Source: Algoriphagus algorifonticola (lineage in GTDB: Bacteria > Bacteroidota > Bacteroidia > Cytophagales > Cyclobacteriaceae). From it: 64,000 bases of DNA. Of the stretch, positions 18,593 to 28,458 are shown piece after piece. Position numbers and translations under genes: made by a program. Position 1 is the first letter of the stretch, and each line of letters begins with the position of its first letter. Under the pieces are notes generated by a model that was not told where the DNA came from, ran no database searches, and saw only the letters and a program-made list of their open reading frames with translations. The stretch is taken from assembly GCF_007655305.1 (NCBI RefSeq), contig NZ_VLOG01000052.1, positions 1-64,000 of the forward strand, given 5' to 3'.

Positions 18593-20386
18593 ATGAAAGA
18601 TTTTAATACGCATTATCATCATCTTTTTCATAAGCTTTTTGGAGGGATGAGCGATGAAATGCTGGATCAAATTTTTAAAATAGGTACTAAAAAAGAACTG
18701 AATACCGGTGAATATCTTTTCCATCAGGGTGCCAAAGAAAACATCCTTTACATAGTACTTTCTGGTAGGCTAAGAGCGATTAAAGAAGATATCAGTGGAA
18801 CCTTAATTTTGGGAGATATTGGAGAAGGAGAGCCGGTTGGAGAGTTTGCCTTATTTACCGGTGAGCCTAGAATGGCCTCAGTATTAGCGATTAGAAAATC
18901 AGTGGTTTTGGAATTTAATCAGGAAGAATACCTGACTTTGGTAGCCAAAAACCCATCCTTAGCGAATTCCTTGACAGGCTTTGTAATCAACAGACTTAGA
19001 AGAAACACATTTCAAAAAAACCAGTCAACTCCACCTAAAAACATTGCTCTTATCAACCTCCAGGCTGATCATGATTTAAGTCCTTGGACAGCAGATATGG
19101 AAACCTTTTTTAGGGAAAATCAAATTCCGGTTCAGGTGTTTGATTATGATTCTCAGGCAGAGCATGCTGATCAGACATTCTTCGATTCACTGGAGCAGTA
19201 TGAGGGAATCAACATTTTGGTCTGTAGTGAAACCCACCCTGAATGGTCTCACCAATGCATGGTCTATGCGGACTTGGTAATTTTGGCCACTGATTTCAAG
19301 GCAGATCCTCAAATCTATCCTATAGAAAAGGAGCTAGAACTCTATTCACAAAGTATCCTCAATAAAAAGATATATCTATTGATGTTGCATCCTCAAGATG
19401 CACCAATGCCAGAATCTACTTCCAATTGGCTAGAAAATAGGGATATCAATCTGCATATCCATGTGAGACAAGGGAATGGAAGAGATATCCGCAGGTTCTG
19501 TAGAATTATTACCAATACCGCTGTAGGCTTGGTCTTGGGCGGAGGAGGAGCCAAGGGTTATGCCCACCTTGGGGTAGTTAAGGCATTGCAGGAAAGAGGG
19601 ATAGAAATAGACTTCCTGGGTGGTACTAGTGCAGGCGCGATATACGGTATTACCATGAGCTATGCTGATTTTGATTTTGATAAAATTGAAGAAATCACTC
19701 AGGTGGCTGTAAAATCCAAACTGACTTCCAATGATATGGCTTTGCCTATGATTTCCTTTTTAAGTGGAAAAAAAATCCAGCGCTTCGCCAAAACTCTTTT
19801 CAAAAATTATGACATGGAGGACATATGGATTAATTCCTACTGTGTGTCTACCAATTTTTCCAGAGCTACAACCAAAATCCACGAAAGAGGACTTCTCTGG
19901 AAGCAAATCATGGCCAGTATCGCGATTCCGGGAGTTTTTCCTCCTGTCGTTATTGATCAATATTTACATGTGGACGGGGCGGTAATGGATAATTTGCCGA
20001 TAGAGCCCATGTATAAATATCCGGTATCCAAAATTATTGCCGTTTCCTTGTCAGGCTTGCCAGACCGCAAGGTGGATTATGAGGATTCACCGAATGGTTG
20101 GGCCGTTTTCATGGACAGGTTTAGAAAAAAGAAACGCTTTAAAATTCCCGGTATAGGTTCATTGATTATCAATTCACTTACGCTGAATTCCTTGCAAAAA
20201 CAGGAAGTAACCAAGTCCAAAGTTTCCCATTATTTCGAATTGAATCTGAAAGGAATTGGCTTTATGGATGATAGAAAGTGGAAGCAAATTCTCCAAAAAG
20301 GATATGATCAGACCAATGAGTATTTGGAAAGTTTGCCGAAGGAAGAGCGGTTTTGGGATAAAAACAAAGAAGAGGAATTCGTATAA
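18593..20386 (+). CDS. Cyclic-nucleotide-binding patatin-like phospholipase (NTE family)
   Basis: A 597-residue fusion. Residues ~15-135 form a cyclic nucleotide-binding beta-barrel (GEYLFHQGAKENILYIVLSGRLRAI, GEPVGEFALFTGEPRMASV). A middle P-loop-less region of about 150 residues follows. The patatin domain begins near residue 310 with the oxyanion loop VLGGGGAKGYAHLG, the Ser nucleophile in GGTSAGAIYG and the catalytic Asp in VDGAVMDNLP. It resembles neuropathy-target-esterase proteins that hydrolyse phospholipids or lysophospholipids at membranes. No transmembrane helix is evident. It is followed 56 bp later by an amidase gene on the same strand. Confidence 0.87.
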   Translation: MKDFNTHYHHLFHKLFGGMSDEMLDQIFKIGTKKELNTGEYLFHQGAKENILYIVLSGRLRAIKEDISGTLILGDIGEGEPVGEFALFTGEPRMASVLAIRKSVVLEFNQEEYLTLVAKNPSLANSLTGFVINRLRRNTFQKNQSTPPKNIALINLQADHDLSPWTADMETFFRENQIPVQVFDYDSQAEHADQTFFDSLEQYEGINILVCSETHPEWSHQCMVYADLVILATDFKADPQIYPIEKELELYSQSILNKKIYLLMLHPQDAPMPESTSNWLENRDINLHIHVRQGNGRDIRRFCRIITNTAVGLVLGGGGAKGYAHLGVVKALQERGIEIDFLGGTSAGAIYGITMSYADFDFDKIEEITQVAVKSKLTSNDMALPMISFLSGKKIQRFAKTLFKNYDMEDIWINSYCVSTNFSRATTKIHERGLLWKQIMASIAIPGVFPPVVIDQYLHVDGAVMDNLPIEPMYKYPVSKIIAVSLSGLPDRKVDYEDSPNGWAVFMDRFRKKKRFKIPGIGSLIINSLTLNSLQKQEVTKSKVSHYFELNLKGIGFMDDRKWKQILQKGYDQTNEYLESLPKEERFWDKNKEEEFV

Positions 20387-20442
20387 GGGAACTTTGAAAT
20401 AAGAGAATAAATAAATCTCAAAATAAAATTCTAAATTCCCTG

Positions 20443-21957
20443 ATGAAGCATTTCATCTGTATCATTGGAGTTTTAGGTCTTTTCTTTTCATGTAATACAA
20501 AGAAAGACATCTCTTTAGAGGAGCTCACGATTTCTCAAATCCATGAGGCCTATAAAAACGGAGACTATACAGCGGAGGATCTGGTCAGAGCCTATATCTA
20601 TCGCATAGAGGAAAACGATTCTGCGATCAATTCCATTTCTGAGATCAATCCCGTGGCAATTGGAAGAGCAAGAGCCTTGGACGCAGAATTTGCAGCGACA
20701 GGAAATTTGCGCCCCTTGCACGGAATTCCAGTAATTGTCAAGGACAACATCAACACCATTGGTCTGCCAACTAGCGCTGGTACCTTGGCCTTGAAGGACT
20801 TTTATCCTGAAACGGATGCTTTTATCATTCAAAAACTGGAAGAGGCGGGAGCTATCGTATTGGCTAAATCCAATATGGCAGAGTGGGCTTTTAGCCCTAT
20901 GCATTCTGAAAGTTCCACTAAAGGCATCACTAGAAATCCCTACAATTTAGATCATGTACCTGCAGGATCAAGTGGTGGAACAGGTGCTGCTGTTGCTGCA
21001 AATTTTGGAACTTTGGGGATTGGTACGGATACAGGAAATTCCATCAGGGGTCCTTCTTCTCATAATGCTTTGGTAGGTTTTCGAACTAGCTTAGGGTTAA
21101 TTAGCAGGGAAGGCATTGTTCCGCTTTATTTAAGAAATGATGTCGTAGGCCCCATGTGTCGCACAGTTGAAGACGCCACTCGCATGCTGGATATCATGGC
21201 TGGAAAAGATCCCAAAGACCCGATTACCAATTTTTCCGAAGGGAAAATTCCTGAATCCTATATGGACTTTTTAGACAAGAATGGCCTTCAAGGAGCTAGA
21301 ATTGGTGTTTTTAGGACCTTGAGTGAAAATAAAGTACATCCTGAAATTTCAGACCTTTTCAATCAAGCATTGAAAGATATGGCTGGCTTGGGAGCTGTAA
21401 TTGTAGATTCGGTGGAGGTAGAAAATTTTCAAGAGCTTAGACAAAATCAGTGGTGCGCAGATTTTCGAAAAGATCTGGAGGAATTTTTAGCTGAATATGT
21501 CAAACGCGATACTTTGTCAAGATTGGAGGATGTAGTAAGAATAGGCACCAAGTCTGATTTTGCAAGGACCAGAATAGAAATGTTTATCACCAATTTAGGC
21601 AGAGGGCAAAATTCAGAGGTCCCTTGCGGAGATGCTTTCACGGACGTGAAAAGGGTAGCTTTTCGGGAAGCAATTGAAAAAACCATGGACTCTTTGAATC
21701 TTGATGTCTTGGTTTATCCGAGCTGGAACCAACCTGCTGCCACCATCGCTAATTTTCAGGAAGAATATAAGGGTGACAACTCTCAAATCATTGCACCGCA
21801 TACTGGGCAGCCTGCCTTTACTGTACCTATGGGTTTTTTGTCGGGGAATTTGCCGGCAGGAATTCAGTTTTTGGGAAGGGTATTTGATGAAAAAACCTTA
21901 GTAAAGCTAACCTATGCTTATGAGCAAGGAACCAAACACAGAAAGGCGCCGAATTAA
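20443..21957 (+). CDS. Amidase-signature family lipoprotein
   Basis: A 504-residue amidase with the Lys-cisSer-Ser triad: Lys in VIVKDNINTIGLPTSAGT, the Gly/Ser-rich region GSSGGTGAAVAANF, and the Ser nucleophile in TDTGNSIRGPSS. A lipoprotein signal (GVLGLFFSCNTKK) places it in the periplasm or at an outer-membrane leaflet, so it is not the GatA subunit of tRNA amidation despite the family resemblance. It probably hydrolyses amides or peptides for nutrition or envelope turnover; the substrate is unknown. It lies 22 bp before ccmB. Confidence 0.85.
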   Translation: MKHFICIIGVLGLFFSCNTKKDISLEELTISQIHEAYKNGDYTAEDLVRAYIYRIEENDSAINSISEINPVAIGRARALDAEFAATGNLRPLHGIPVIVKDNINTIGLPTSAGTLALKDFYPETDAFIIQKLEEAGAIVLAKSNMAEWAFSPMHSESSTKGITRNPYNLDHVPAGSSGGTGAAVAANFGTLGIGTDTGNSIRGPSSHNALVGFRTSLGLISREGIVPLYLRNDVVGPMCRTVEDATRMLDIMAGKDPKDPITNFSEGKIPESYMDFLDKNGLQGARIGVFRTLSENKVHPEISDLFNQALKDMAGLGAVIVDSVEVENFQELRQNQWCADFRKDLEEFLAEYVKRDTLSRLEDVVRIGTKSDFARTRIEMFITNLGRGQNSEVPCGDAFTDVKRVAFREAIEKTMDSLNLDVLVYPSWNQPAATIANFQEEYKGDNSQIIAPHTGQPAFTVPMGFLSGNLPAGIQFLGRVFDEKTLVKLTYAYEQGTKHRKAPN

Positions 21958-21979
21958 GTTCTATTCCTATCTTTGAGGC

Positions 21980-22645
21980 ATGTTGAAGGAAATCGGCATT
22001 TTGATTCAAAAAGAAATCACCTTAGAGTGGAGGCAAAAATATGCCCTCAACGGAATACTGCTATATGTGATTTCAGCTGTTTTTATTACCTACTTAAGTG
22101 TAGGAGCTAAGATGGGTAACCTTTCGGTACCTACCTGGAATGCATTGTATTGGATTATTATTCTTTTTTCTGCAGTCAATGCAGTGGCGAAAAGTTTTGT
22201 ACAAGAGCATCAGGGAAGGCAATTATACTACTACATGATTGCATCGCCTGAAGCGATCATCCTTTCAAAAATTATTTATAACACCGGCCTAACCCTGATT
22301 TTGGCCTTGCTGGGTTATGGGGTTTTCTCGGTGATTCTGGGTAACCCTGTGCAGGATCAGGGTTTGTTCTTATTGAATTTAGTCTTGGGAGCCATGGGCT
22401 TTTCCGCAAGTTTGACAATGGTCTCTGGTATAGCTTCCAAAGCCGGAAATAATGCCACTCTGATGGCAATTTTGAGTTTCCCGGTGATCATCCCCATATT
22501 GCTAATGGCTATCAGAATTTCCAAAAATGCCTTGGATGGATTGGATTGGTCCGTGAGCGTAGATAAGCTTTTGAGCCTTTTTGCAATTAATGCCATTGTG
22601 GCGGCAGCAGGCTATATTTTGTTTCCTTATTTGTGGAAAAGTTAA
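21980..22645 (+). CDS. ccmB: Heme exporter membrane protein CcmB
   Basis: A 221-residue inner-membrane protein with six hydrophobic segments and the CcmB-type start EIGILIQKEITLEWRQKYALNG. In the known system CcmB is the permease of the CcmAB ABC transporter that drives heme release from CcmE in cytochrome c maturation. Features such as QEHQGRQLYYYMIASPEAIILSKI match the family. Neither ccmA nor ccmC is adjacent: downstream comes a noncoding stretch and the convergent fumC. It starts 22 bp after the amidase stop. Confidence 0.87.
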   Translation: MLKEIGILIQKEITLEWRQKYALNGILLYVISAVFITYLSVGAKMGNLSVPTWNALYWIIILFSAVNAVAKSFVQEHQGRQLYYYMIASPEAIILSKIIYNTGLTLILALLGYGVFSVILGNPVQDQGLFLLNLVLGAMGFSASLTMVSGIASKAGNNATLMAILSFPVIIPILLMAIRISKNALDGLDWSVSVDKLLSLFAINAIVAAAGYILFPYLWKS

Positions 22646-22969
22646 GAAAGTCAAAAGGCTAAAGTGAGAAGGCTGAAAGGGCTCACGCTTAATTAATGGC
22701 TTCCTTTCTTATTGAAATTGGCTTGATTTAAAAAATAATCTGATTATCCGCAATCATGCCAGTTGCCTTATTTTCCTTGCTTGACTGGTTGGAAGACCGA
22801 TGACCGAAGACCGAAGCTTCCGGATTCTGATCCTTTCAGCCGACAATAAGCCATTTTTTTGTCAATACTGGTAAAAAAGCGGATATCCAAAAAATAAAAA
22901 AGCCTCCCCATCGCAGGAGAGGCTTTATAATCTTAGATTTTTTCAGAATTCAAACTTCTAAATTCATAC
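22646..22969. other. Convergent intergenic region between ccmB and fumC with short tandem repeats
   Basis: 324 bp without a gene. It contains the fumC terminator at 22895-22925, and a small tandem repeat at 22795-22815 made of GACCGAT, GACCGAA and GACCGAA. The rest shows no structure I recognise. Confidence 0.6.
22895..22925 (-). terminator. Rho-independent terminator of fumC
   Basis: AAAGCCTCCCC and GGAGAGGCTTT form a hairpin around a short CATCGCAGG loop region. On the minus strand the stem is followed by a T-rich run, about 45 bp past the fumC stop. Confidence 0.75.
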
Positions 22970-24370
22970 TTATTTCAGGCTTCCTATCATATCCTCAGGC
23001 TTCACCCACTCGTCAAACTGTTCGGAAGTAAGAAGTCCCAAAGCAATGGCTGCTTCACGTAAGCTAGTACCCTCTTTATGCGCTTTTTTAGCAATAGCTG
23101 CTGCATTTTCATAGCCGATATGTGTATTCAATGCGGTTACCAGCATCAGAGAGTTTTCCAAATGACGCTGAATCATTGGCGTATTTGGTTCGATTCCCAC
23201 AGCACAGTTGTCATTGAAGGAAACACAGGCATCACCGATCAATCTTGCAGACTGAAGGAAGTTGGCGGCGATCATTGGCTTGAATACGTTTAGCTCGAAG
23301 TGTCCATTGGAACCTCCAATTGATATGGCTACGTCATTTCCCATCACTTGAGCGGCCACCATGGTCATGGCTTCCACTTGAGTTGGGTTGACTTTTCCTG
23401 GCATAATGGAAGATCCTGGCTCGTTTTCAGGGATTAGAATCTCACCGATTCCTGATCTTGGGCCTGAAGATAGCATTCGGATATCATTAGCAATTTTCAT
23501 TAGGGAAACGGCCAATTGTTTTAGGGCTCCGTGAGCCTCTACCATTCCGTCATGGGCGGCTAATGCTTCAAATTTATTTGGTGCCGTCACAAAAGGCTGA
23601 CCCGCGAATTCAGCAATTTTCTTTGCTACTAATTCTGAATACCCTTTTGGAGTGTTGAGGCCTGTTCCAACAGCTGTACCGCCTAATGCCAATTCAGATA
23701 AATGGCTTAAGGTATTTTTCAAAGCTCTCAAGCCATGATCCAATTGAGCCACATATCCGCTAAACTCCTGTCCCAATGTCAATGGAGTTGCGTCCATAAA
23801 GTGAGTTCTACCTATTTTCACCACATCTTTGAAGGCTTTTGCTTTTGCGTCTAAGGTATCTCTCAATTTTTGCACACCAGGAATAGTGGTTTCGACCACC
23901 ATTTTATATGCAGCGATGTGCATAGCTGTTGGATAGGTGTCATTAGAAGACTGGGACTTGTTGACGTCGTCGTTAGGGTGGATTTTTTTCTTTTCATCTT
24001 CCAAAGAACCCCCCATGAGCACGTGTGCTCTATAGGCGATGACCTCATTGGAGTTCATATTGGACTGAGTACCGGAACCAGTCTGCCAAACCACCAATGG
24101 AAACTGATCATCCAGTTTACCGGCAAGAATTTCATCACAAACCTTAGAAATCACATCGGCTTTTTCTTGGGAAAGAACGCCTAATTCTGCGTTAGTTTGA
24201 GCAGCTGCTTTTTTCAAAATGGCAAATGCCTGAATAATTTCAATTGGCATCCGGTTTTTTTCACCGCCGATTTTGAAATTATTAATGGAACGTTGGGTTT
24301 GTGCACCCCAGTATTTGTCCGCAGGCACCTCTACAGGTCCCATGGTGTCTTTTTCTATTCGAATGCTCAT
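22970..24370 (-). CDS. fumC: Class II fumarate hydratase
   Basis: A 466-residue fumarase interconverting fumarate and L-malate in the TCA cycle. The three superfamily regions are all present: [16 protein letters not shown], the [21 protein letters not shown] active-site region, and the flexible signature loop [16 protein letters not shown] with the catalytic Ser. Length matches E. coli FumC (467). This is the iron-independent, oxygen-stable class. It appears to be a single-gene transcription unit with a terminator behind it, though the 161-residue membrane protein lies 77 bp upstream on the same strand. Confidence 0.95.
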   Translation of the reverse strand: MSIRIEKDTMGPVEVPADKYWGAQTQRSINNFKIGGEKNRMPIEIIQAFAILKKAAAQTNAELGVLSQEKADVISKVCDEILAGKLDDQFPLVVWQTGSGTQSNMNSNEVIAYRAHVLMGGSLEDEKKKIHPNDDVNKSQSSNDTYPTAMHIAAYKMVVETTIPGVQKLRDTLDAKAKAFKDVVKIGRTHFMDATPLTLGQEFSGYVAQLDHGLRALKNTLSHLSELALGGTAVGTGLNTPKGYSELVAKKIAEFAGQPFVTAPNKFEALAAHDGMVEAHGALKQLAVSLMKIANDIRMLSSGPRSGIGEILIPENEPGSSIMPGKVNPTQVEAMTMVAAQVMGNDVAISIGGSNGHFELNVFKPMIAANFLQSARLIGDACVSFNDNCAVGIEPNTPMIQRHLENSLMLVTALNTHIGYENAAAIAKKAHKEGTSLREAAIALGLLTSEQFDEWVKPEDMIGSLK

Positions 24371-24447
24371 GCTATAGGATTTATCGAGTTCTTAATTCAG
24401 GCCGCTAAAATAATTCTAAAAGCCCTTTTTCCCTAGATAAGAAGGAT

Positions 24448-24933
24448 TTAATCCTTGATTTGTAAGTTGATCAACTGATGGAATTCCTTTCGCGAGATCT
24501 TAACCTGACGATGAAAGAAAAAAAGCGCCAAGGCATAATTCAGAACTGCCAAAACTAAGCAAATGCTTCCATTCAAAAGATTTTGAGCTAATCCGAAGAA
24601 AAAGGCTGAAAAAGCCAAGAGGATGATGCTCCAGAAAACCACAAAAAAGAGAGCTCCTGGAAAAAGCTTGTATTCCAAAAATAAGATAGAACCTCTGGCA
24701 GTATCCTCCACTTCCCCCAGAATCAAAGGAAGGAAAGTATTGCTTCGATTGATGACTCTGGAAATTCGAAAACTGTTTTTTCCCACAATTCCATTAAAAG
24801 CCACATTTTTGGAGCTTTCAGTTCTTTTATCTAAAAAGTTGACCTCCAACGTTTTTTTAGAAATATGTTCCATGACCTCTTCCTTAGAAAGTGCGCTGAC
24901 TAAAGTTTCGCTTTGAAAGGGAATGAAGTTCAT
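24448..24933 (-). CDS. Hypothetical membrane protein with two C-terminal helices
   Basis: A 161-residue protein not assigned to a family. Residues ~1-90 look soluble and contain two basic, beta-like patches. Two hydrophobic segments follow at about 95-118 (ALFFVVFWSIILLAFSAFFF) and 120-140 (SICLVLAVLNYALALFFF), with the end KISRKEFHQLINLQIKD facing the cytoplasm. It could be a small PH-like or sensor membrane protein, but nothing specific supports this. It diverges from the DUF2867 gene over a very short spacer of about 25-40 bp, so their promoters must overlap. Confidence 0.6.
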   Translation of the reverse strand: MNFIPFQSETLVSALSKEEVMEHISKKTLEVNFLDKRTESSKNVAFNGIVGKNSFRISRVINRSNTFLPLILGEVEDTARGSILFLEYKLFPGALFFVVFWSIILLAFSAFFFGLAQNLLNGSICLVLAVLNYALALFFFHRQVKISRKEFHQLINLQIKD

Positions 24934-24957
24934 GCTTAATTAACTAAATGTAGTCGA

Positions 24958-25455
24958 TTGGGTTATCACTTTGTGAAAAAGTCTCCAATCAAAATTAAGA
25001 TCTTTCAGTCCAATCCTCAGGAAATCATCGAAAAAATGTATTTTCCTATTGAGGTTAATAAAGACGCTGTTGTGGAAAAAGTTTGGAGAATCGGAGGGGA
25101 AAATGGCTGGTATTTTGGGACAAAATTATGGAGAATCAGGGGGCTTCTAGATCAATTCACAGGAGGAATAGGCTTTAGAAAAGGGAGAATATTGGCCACT
25201 GAATTGAAAAAAGGGGATCCAATTGACTTTTGGAAAGTTTGTCAGGCAGATAAAAGAGAGGGAATTTTAGAATTGGAGGCAGAAATGAATTTGCCGGGCA
25301 AAGTTTTTTTGGAGTGGAAGATAGGCTACAATGAGCTGATCCAAACTGTGCGTTTTTATCCTGAGGGAAAATGGGGACGCTATTATTGGAAAATAGTGAA
25401 GCCTGTTCACCGCTGGATTTTCCTAAATATGGGAAAGGAAATTGCCAAAGGGTAA
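24958..25455 (+). CDS. DUF2867 domain protein
   Basis: A 165-residue protein whose sequence (RGLLDQFTGGIGFRKGR, GDPIDFWKVCQAD, LPGKVFLEWKIG) matches DUF2867, a domain otherwise found as the C-terminal half of SDR-like oxidoreductases or as a stand-alone protein. The start is uncertain because no ATG lies near the 5' end: TTG at 24958 or GTG at 24973 are the candidates and would differ by five residues. Its function is unknown. It ends 16 bp before the convergent ridA. Confidence 0.7.
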   Translation: MGYHFVKKSPIKIKIFQSNPQEIIEKMYFPIEVNKDAVVEKVWRIGGENGWYFGTKLWRIRGLLDQFTGGIGFRKGRILATELKKGDPIDFWKVCQADKREGILELEAEMNLPGKVFLEWKIGYNELIQTVRFYPEGKWGRYYWKIVKPVHRWIFLNMGKEIAKG

Positions 25456-25471
25456 ACAGGCTTGACAAATT

Positions 25472-25852
25472 TTATTTCACCGCAACGCAAGAAATCTCAA
25501 CATTCACATGTTTAGGCAATCGACTTACCTCCACTGTTTCTCTCGCTGGAGGGTTGTTTTTAAAATATTGACCATAGGCATCATTGATGACACCAAACTG
25601 ATCCATGTTTTGAATAAATATGGTGCACTTGACCACATCGGAGAAACTAAAGTTGGCGGCTCTTAACACCGCTTCCAGATTTTTCATGACCGCATGTGTT
25701 TCTTCTGTAATATTCTCGTTGATTAAGTCGCCAGTTTCTGCATCCAGTGCTATTTGACCAGAAACATATAGGGTATTTCCAGCTAGAACTGCTTGAGAAT
25801 ATGGACCGATTGGAGCTGGAGCTTCTTTGGTAAAAATGATCGTGTTAGGCAT
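25472..25852 (-). CDS. ridA: RidA family enamine/imine deaminase
   Basis: A 126-residue RidA protein that hydrolyses reactive enamines and imines, such as 2-aminoacrylate formed by PLP enzymes. It has the family opening TKEAPAPIGPYSQAVLAGNTLYVSGQI, the catalytic Arg region NPPARETVEVSRLP, and the end VNVEISCVAVK. Length and layout match trimeric YjgF/RidA. It is convergent with the DUF2867 gene and lies after a 426-bp repeat-bearing gap from recG. Confidence 0.93.
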   Translation of the reverse strand: MPNTIIFTKEAPAPIGPYSQAVLAGNTLYVSGQIALDAETGDLINENITEETHAVMKNLEAVLRAANFSFSDVVKCTIFIQNMDQFGVINDAYGQYFKNNPPARETVEVSRLPKHVNVEISCVAVK

Positions 25853-26278
25853 GGGGATTTGGGTTTTTGGAGAAGTACAAAGGTAAGGTTTGTGGAGGAA
25901 TTTACGATTTTTGAGTTACGAATTACGAGGGGAATAGGGACTTTTAAGGCTTTTTTAGCAATTGATTTCATTGTCGCGGACCTGTCTGAGGTCCTGGCAG
26001 GTTTCTCACAGATTTTTGAGAGCGGATAAAAATCTCTGCACTGTTGTTTTTAAGCAAGTTATTCTTTTAAACCACATAGGAATGATAGGAAACATAGCCA
26101 TTAAAGAACTTTGCGACTTCTTTTCTTTGCGGGAGATCAAATCGCTGCATCTTGGCGAGAGAATTTGAGACTGCCGCGCTCCGCAAGCTGCGCTCGCAGT
26201 GACGACCAAACTTTAAACTTTTCCTTTGCCACTTCTTTTCTTTGCAGGAGATTAAATAGCTGCGTCGTTGCGAGCAAA
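25853..26278. repeat. Repeat-bearing spacer between ridA and recG
   Basis: No gene is visible in this 426 bp. Two imperfect 50-bp direct copies occur at 26110-26159 and 26225-26274; both read TTTGC(G/C)ACTTCTTTTC and continue with GGAGAT(C/T)AAAT. A small hairpin, GGACCT then GTCTG then AGGTCC, lies at 25978-25994. Such chatty, translated-in-no-frame sequence is common as dispersed spacer repeats in Bacteroidota. Confidence 0.6.
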
Positions 26279-28372
26279 TTAGGATATCCTACTCCAATTC
26301 ATGGCCGTTTTCTTCTGCTGCCTAACTTGCCTTAAGATCGGCGCATTCTCAGGCAATGCTAAATTCGGATCATTCGCTAAAATCTGTTGAGCAGCATCCC
26401 TCGCCAAAGTCAAAATTGGGGCATCTTTACTTAAATCCGCGATCAACAAATCCGTAACTCCACTTTGCTGTGTTCCCATCAAATCTCCCGGCCCCCTCAG
26501 CCTCAAATCTACATCTGCTATCTCAAATCCATCATTGGTTCTAACCATGGTCTCCAGTCTAACCCTAGAATCCTTGCTTAGCTCGTACTTACTCATCAAA
26601 ATGCAATAACTCTGCTCGGCACCTCTACCCACCCGACCTCTCAACTGATGGAGCTGAGACAAGCCAAATCGCTCTGCATTTTCAATCACCATTACAGAAG
26701 CATTTGGAACATTCACGCCTACTTCAATCACTGTAGTGGCAACCATGATTTTGGTTTCCCCCTTCACGAAACGTTGCATTTCATAATCTTTGGCATCTGA
26801 CTTCATGGATCCATGAACAATGCTCAGTGGATATTGTGGAAATGCACGGGCTATACTTTCATAGCCATCCATCAAGGACTTTAGATCTAAAGTTTCTGAA
26901 TCTTCTATCAAAGGGTAAACAATGTATACCTGTCTCCCTTTTTGAATTTCCTGATTGATAAAACCAAATACTTTTAAGCGGTCTTTATCATATCGATGCA
27001 CTGTTTGTATTGGTTTTCTTCCGGCAGGTAATTCATCAATCACCGACACATCCAAATCTCCATAAAGGGTCATCGCCAAAGTCCTGGGAATTGGCGTTGC
27101 AGTCATGACTAACACATGGGGGAGAAATTCCTCATTTTTTGCCCAAAGCTTCGCTCTTTGAGCTACTCCAAAGCGATGCTGCTCATCTACAATGGCCAAA
27201 CCCAAATTTTGAAACTGTACTATATCTTCCAACAATGCATGGGTTCCAATGAGAATTTTCAATTCGCCCGACAGCAGTTCTTCATGTATTATTTTCCTGG
27301 CTGATTTTTTAACAGAGCCGGTGAGGATTGCGATTTTCAAACCCATCATATCCGCAAACTCTTTCAGGCCCTCATAATGCTGATTTGCCAAAATCTCAGT
27401 TGGAGCCATCAAACATGCCTGTGCACCGGAACTGATCGCTATCAACATACAAATAAAAGCGACCATGGTCTTTCCACTTCCTACATCTCCCTGTACCAGG
27501 CGATTCATCTGCTTACCTGACTTAAGATCATGATAGGCCTCTCGAATAACACGCTTTTGTGCATTGGTTAATTCAAAAGGAATATGATTTTGGTAGAAAT
27601 CAGTCAACAATTCCGTGTTGTCCAAAACTTGTCCCTTGAACTTTTCAGTTCTGGCAACTTTCATCATCAAAAGCCTCAACTGTAAAAAGAAAAACTCTTC
27701 GAACTTTAGGCGTTTCCTGGCTCGGTGTAAAAGGCCTGGCTCCGATGGAAAATGTATTTCCTTAACAGCTTCTCTTTTTCCAATCAGTTGATATTGTTGA
27801 AGGATCTCCTGAGGAAGTGTTTCCTGAATATGAGGATAGCAGGCCTGCACCAACTGCTCCATGATTTTGGAAATCCCTCTACTATCCAAAAAGCGGGCTC
27901 TCAGCTTTTCCGTAGTTGAATAAACCGGCTGAAAATTATTTCTCTTTTCCGAAGCTTGGGATAGTGGTTCCATCTCTGGATGGGCGATACTCCATTTTCT
28001 CCCAAACTGAGCAGGCTTTCCAAAAAATATGAATACCGCCCCAGTTGGCAATTTCTTTTGGACCCATTGAATTCCCTTAAACCAAGTCATTTCCATTTCT
28101 CCGGTTTCATCAGCCACATGAGCTACCAGTCGCCTTTTTCCGCCCATTCCAATCAGCTCCACTTTCAAAATCCGGGCGATTACTTGGACATTTTCTAACT
28201 CCTCATGGAGCTCCCGGATTTTATAAAACTTGCTTCTATCTTCGTAGCGAAAAGGGTAATGCTGTAACAAATCTCCATAAGAAAAAATTGAAAGCTCCTT
28301 ATTCAGCAAATCCGCCCGTTGGGGACCAACACCTTTTAGAAATTCAATTTTTGTGTCGAAAAATCCGGACAA
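26279..28372 (-). CDS. recG: ATP-dependent DNA helicase RecG
   Basis: A 697-residue helicase that remodels stalled forks and Holliday junctions. It has the N-terminal wedge/OB region (YPFRYEDRSKFYKIREL, VAHVADETGEMEMTWF), the Walker A motif VQGDVGSGKTMVAF, motif II as DEQHRFG, motif III TATPIPRTLAMT and the C-terminal motif VI region HQLRGRVGRG. Length is typical. It is followed by a short intergenic gap and then the repeat-bearing spacer, and preceded by a phosphotransferase gene 86 bp upstream on the same strand. Confidence 0.95.
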   Translation of the reverse strand: MSGFFDTKIEFLKGVGPQRADLLNKELSIFSYGDLLQHYPFRYEDRSKFYKIRELHEELENVQVIARILKVELIGMGGKRRLVAHVADETGEMEMTWFKGIQWVQKKLPTGAVFIFFGKPAQFGRKWSIAHPEMEPLSQASEKRNNFQPVYSTTEKLRARFLDSRGISKIMEQLVQACYPHIQETLPQEILQQYQLIGKREAVKEIHFPSEPGLLHRARKRLKFEEFFFLQLRLLMMKVARTEKFKGQVLDNTELLTDFYQNHIPFELTNAQKRVIREAYHDLKSGKQMNRLVQGDVGSGKTMVAFICMLIAISSGAQACLMAPTEILANQHYEGLKEFADMMGLKIAILTGSVKKSARKIIHEELLSGELKILIGTHALLEDIVQFQNLGLAIVDEQHRFGVAQRAKLWAKNEEFLPHVLVMTATPIPRTLAMTLYGDLDVSVIDELPAGRKPIQTVHRYDKDRLKVFGFINQEIQKGRQVYIVYPLIEDSETLDLKSLMDGYESIARAFPQYPLSIVHGSMKSDAKDYEMQRFVKGETKIMVATTVIEVGVNVPNASVMVIENAERFGLSQLHQLRGRVGRGAEQSYCILMSKYELSKDSRVRLETMVRTNDGFEIADVDLRLRGPGDLMGTQQSGVTDLLIADLSKDAPILTLARDAAQQILANDPNLALPENAPILRQVRQQKKTAMNWSRIS

Positions 28373-28458
28373 GAGATTCTGGTTTTAGAGGAAAGCAAAT
28401 TAAATCGGGTAAGCATCAAAAGCCAAGTTTTTGACTAAAATTGTCAGGTCCTACTGGT

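Noticed and set aside
22795..22815. Three tandem GACCGA(A/T) heptamers.
   Set aside because: Only three units and no regular spacers, so not a CRISPR array or an origin repeat; noted as a low-complexity spacer repeat.
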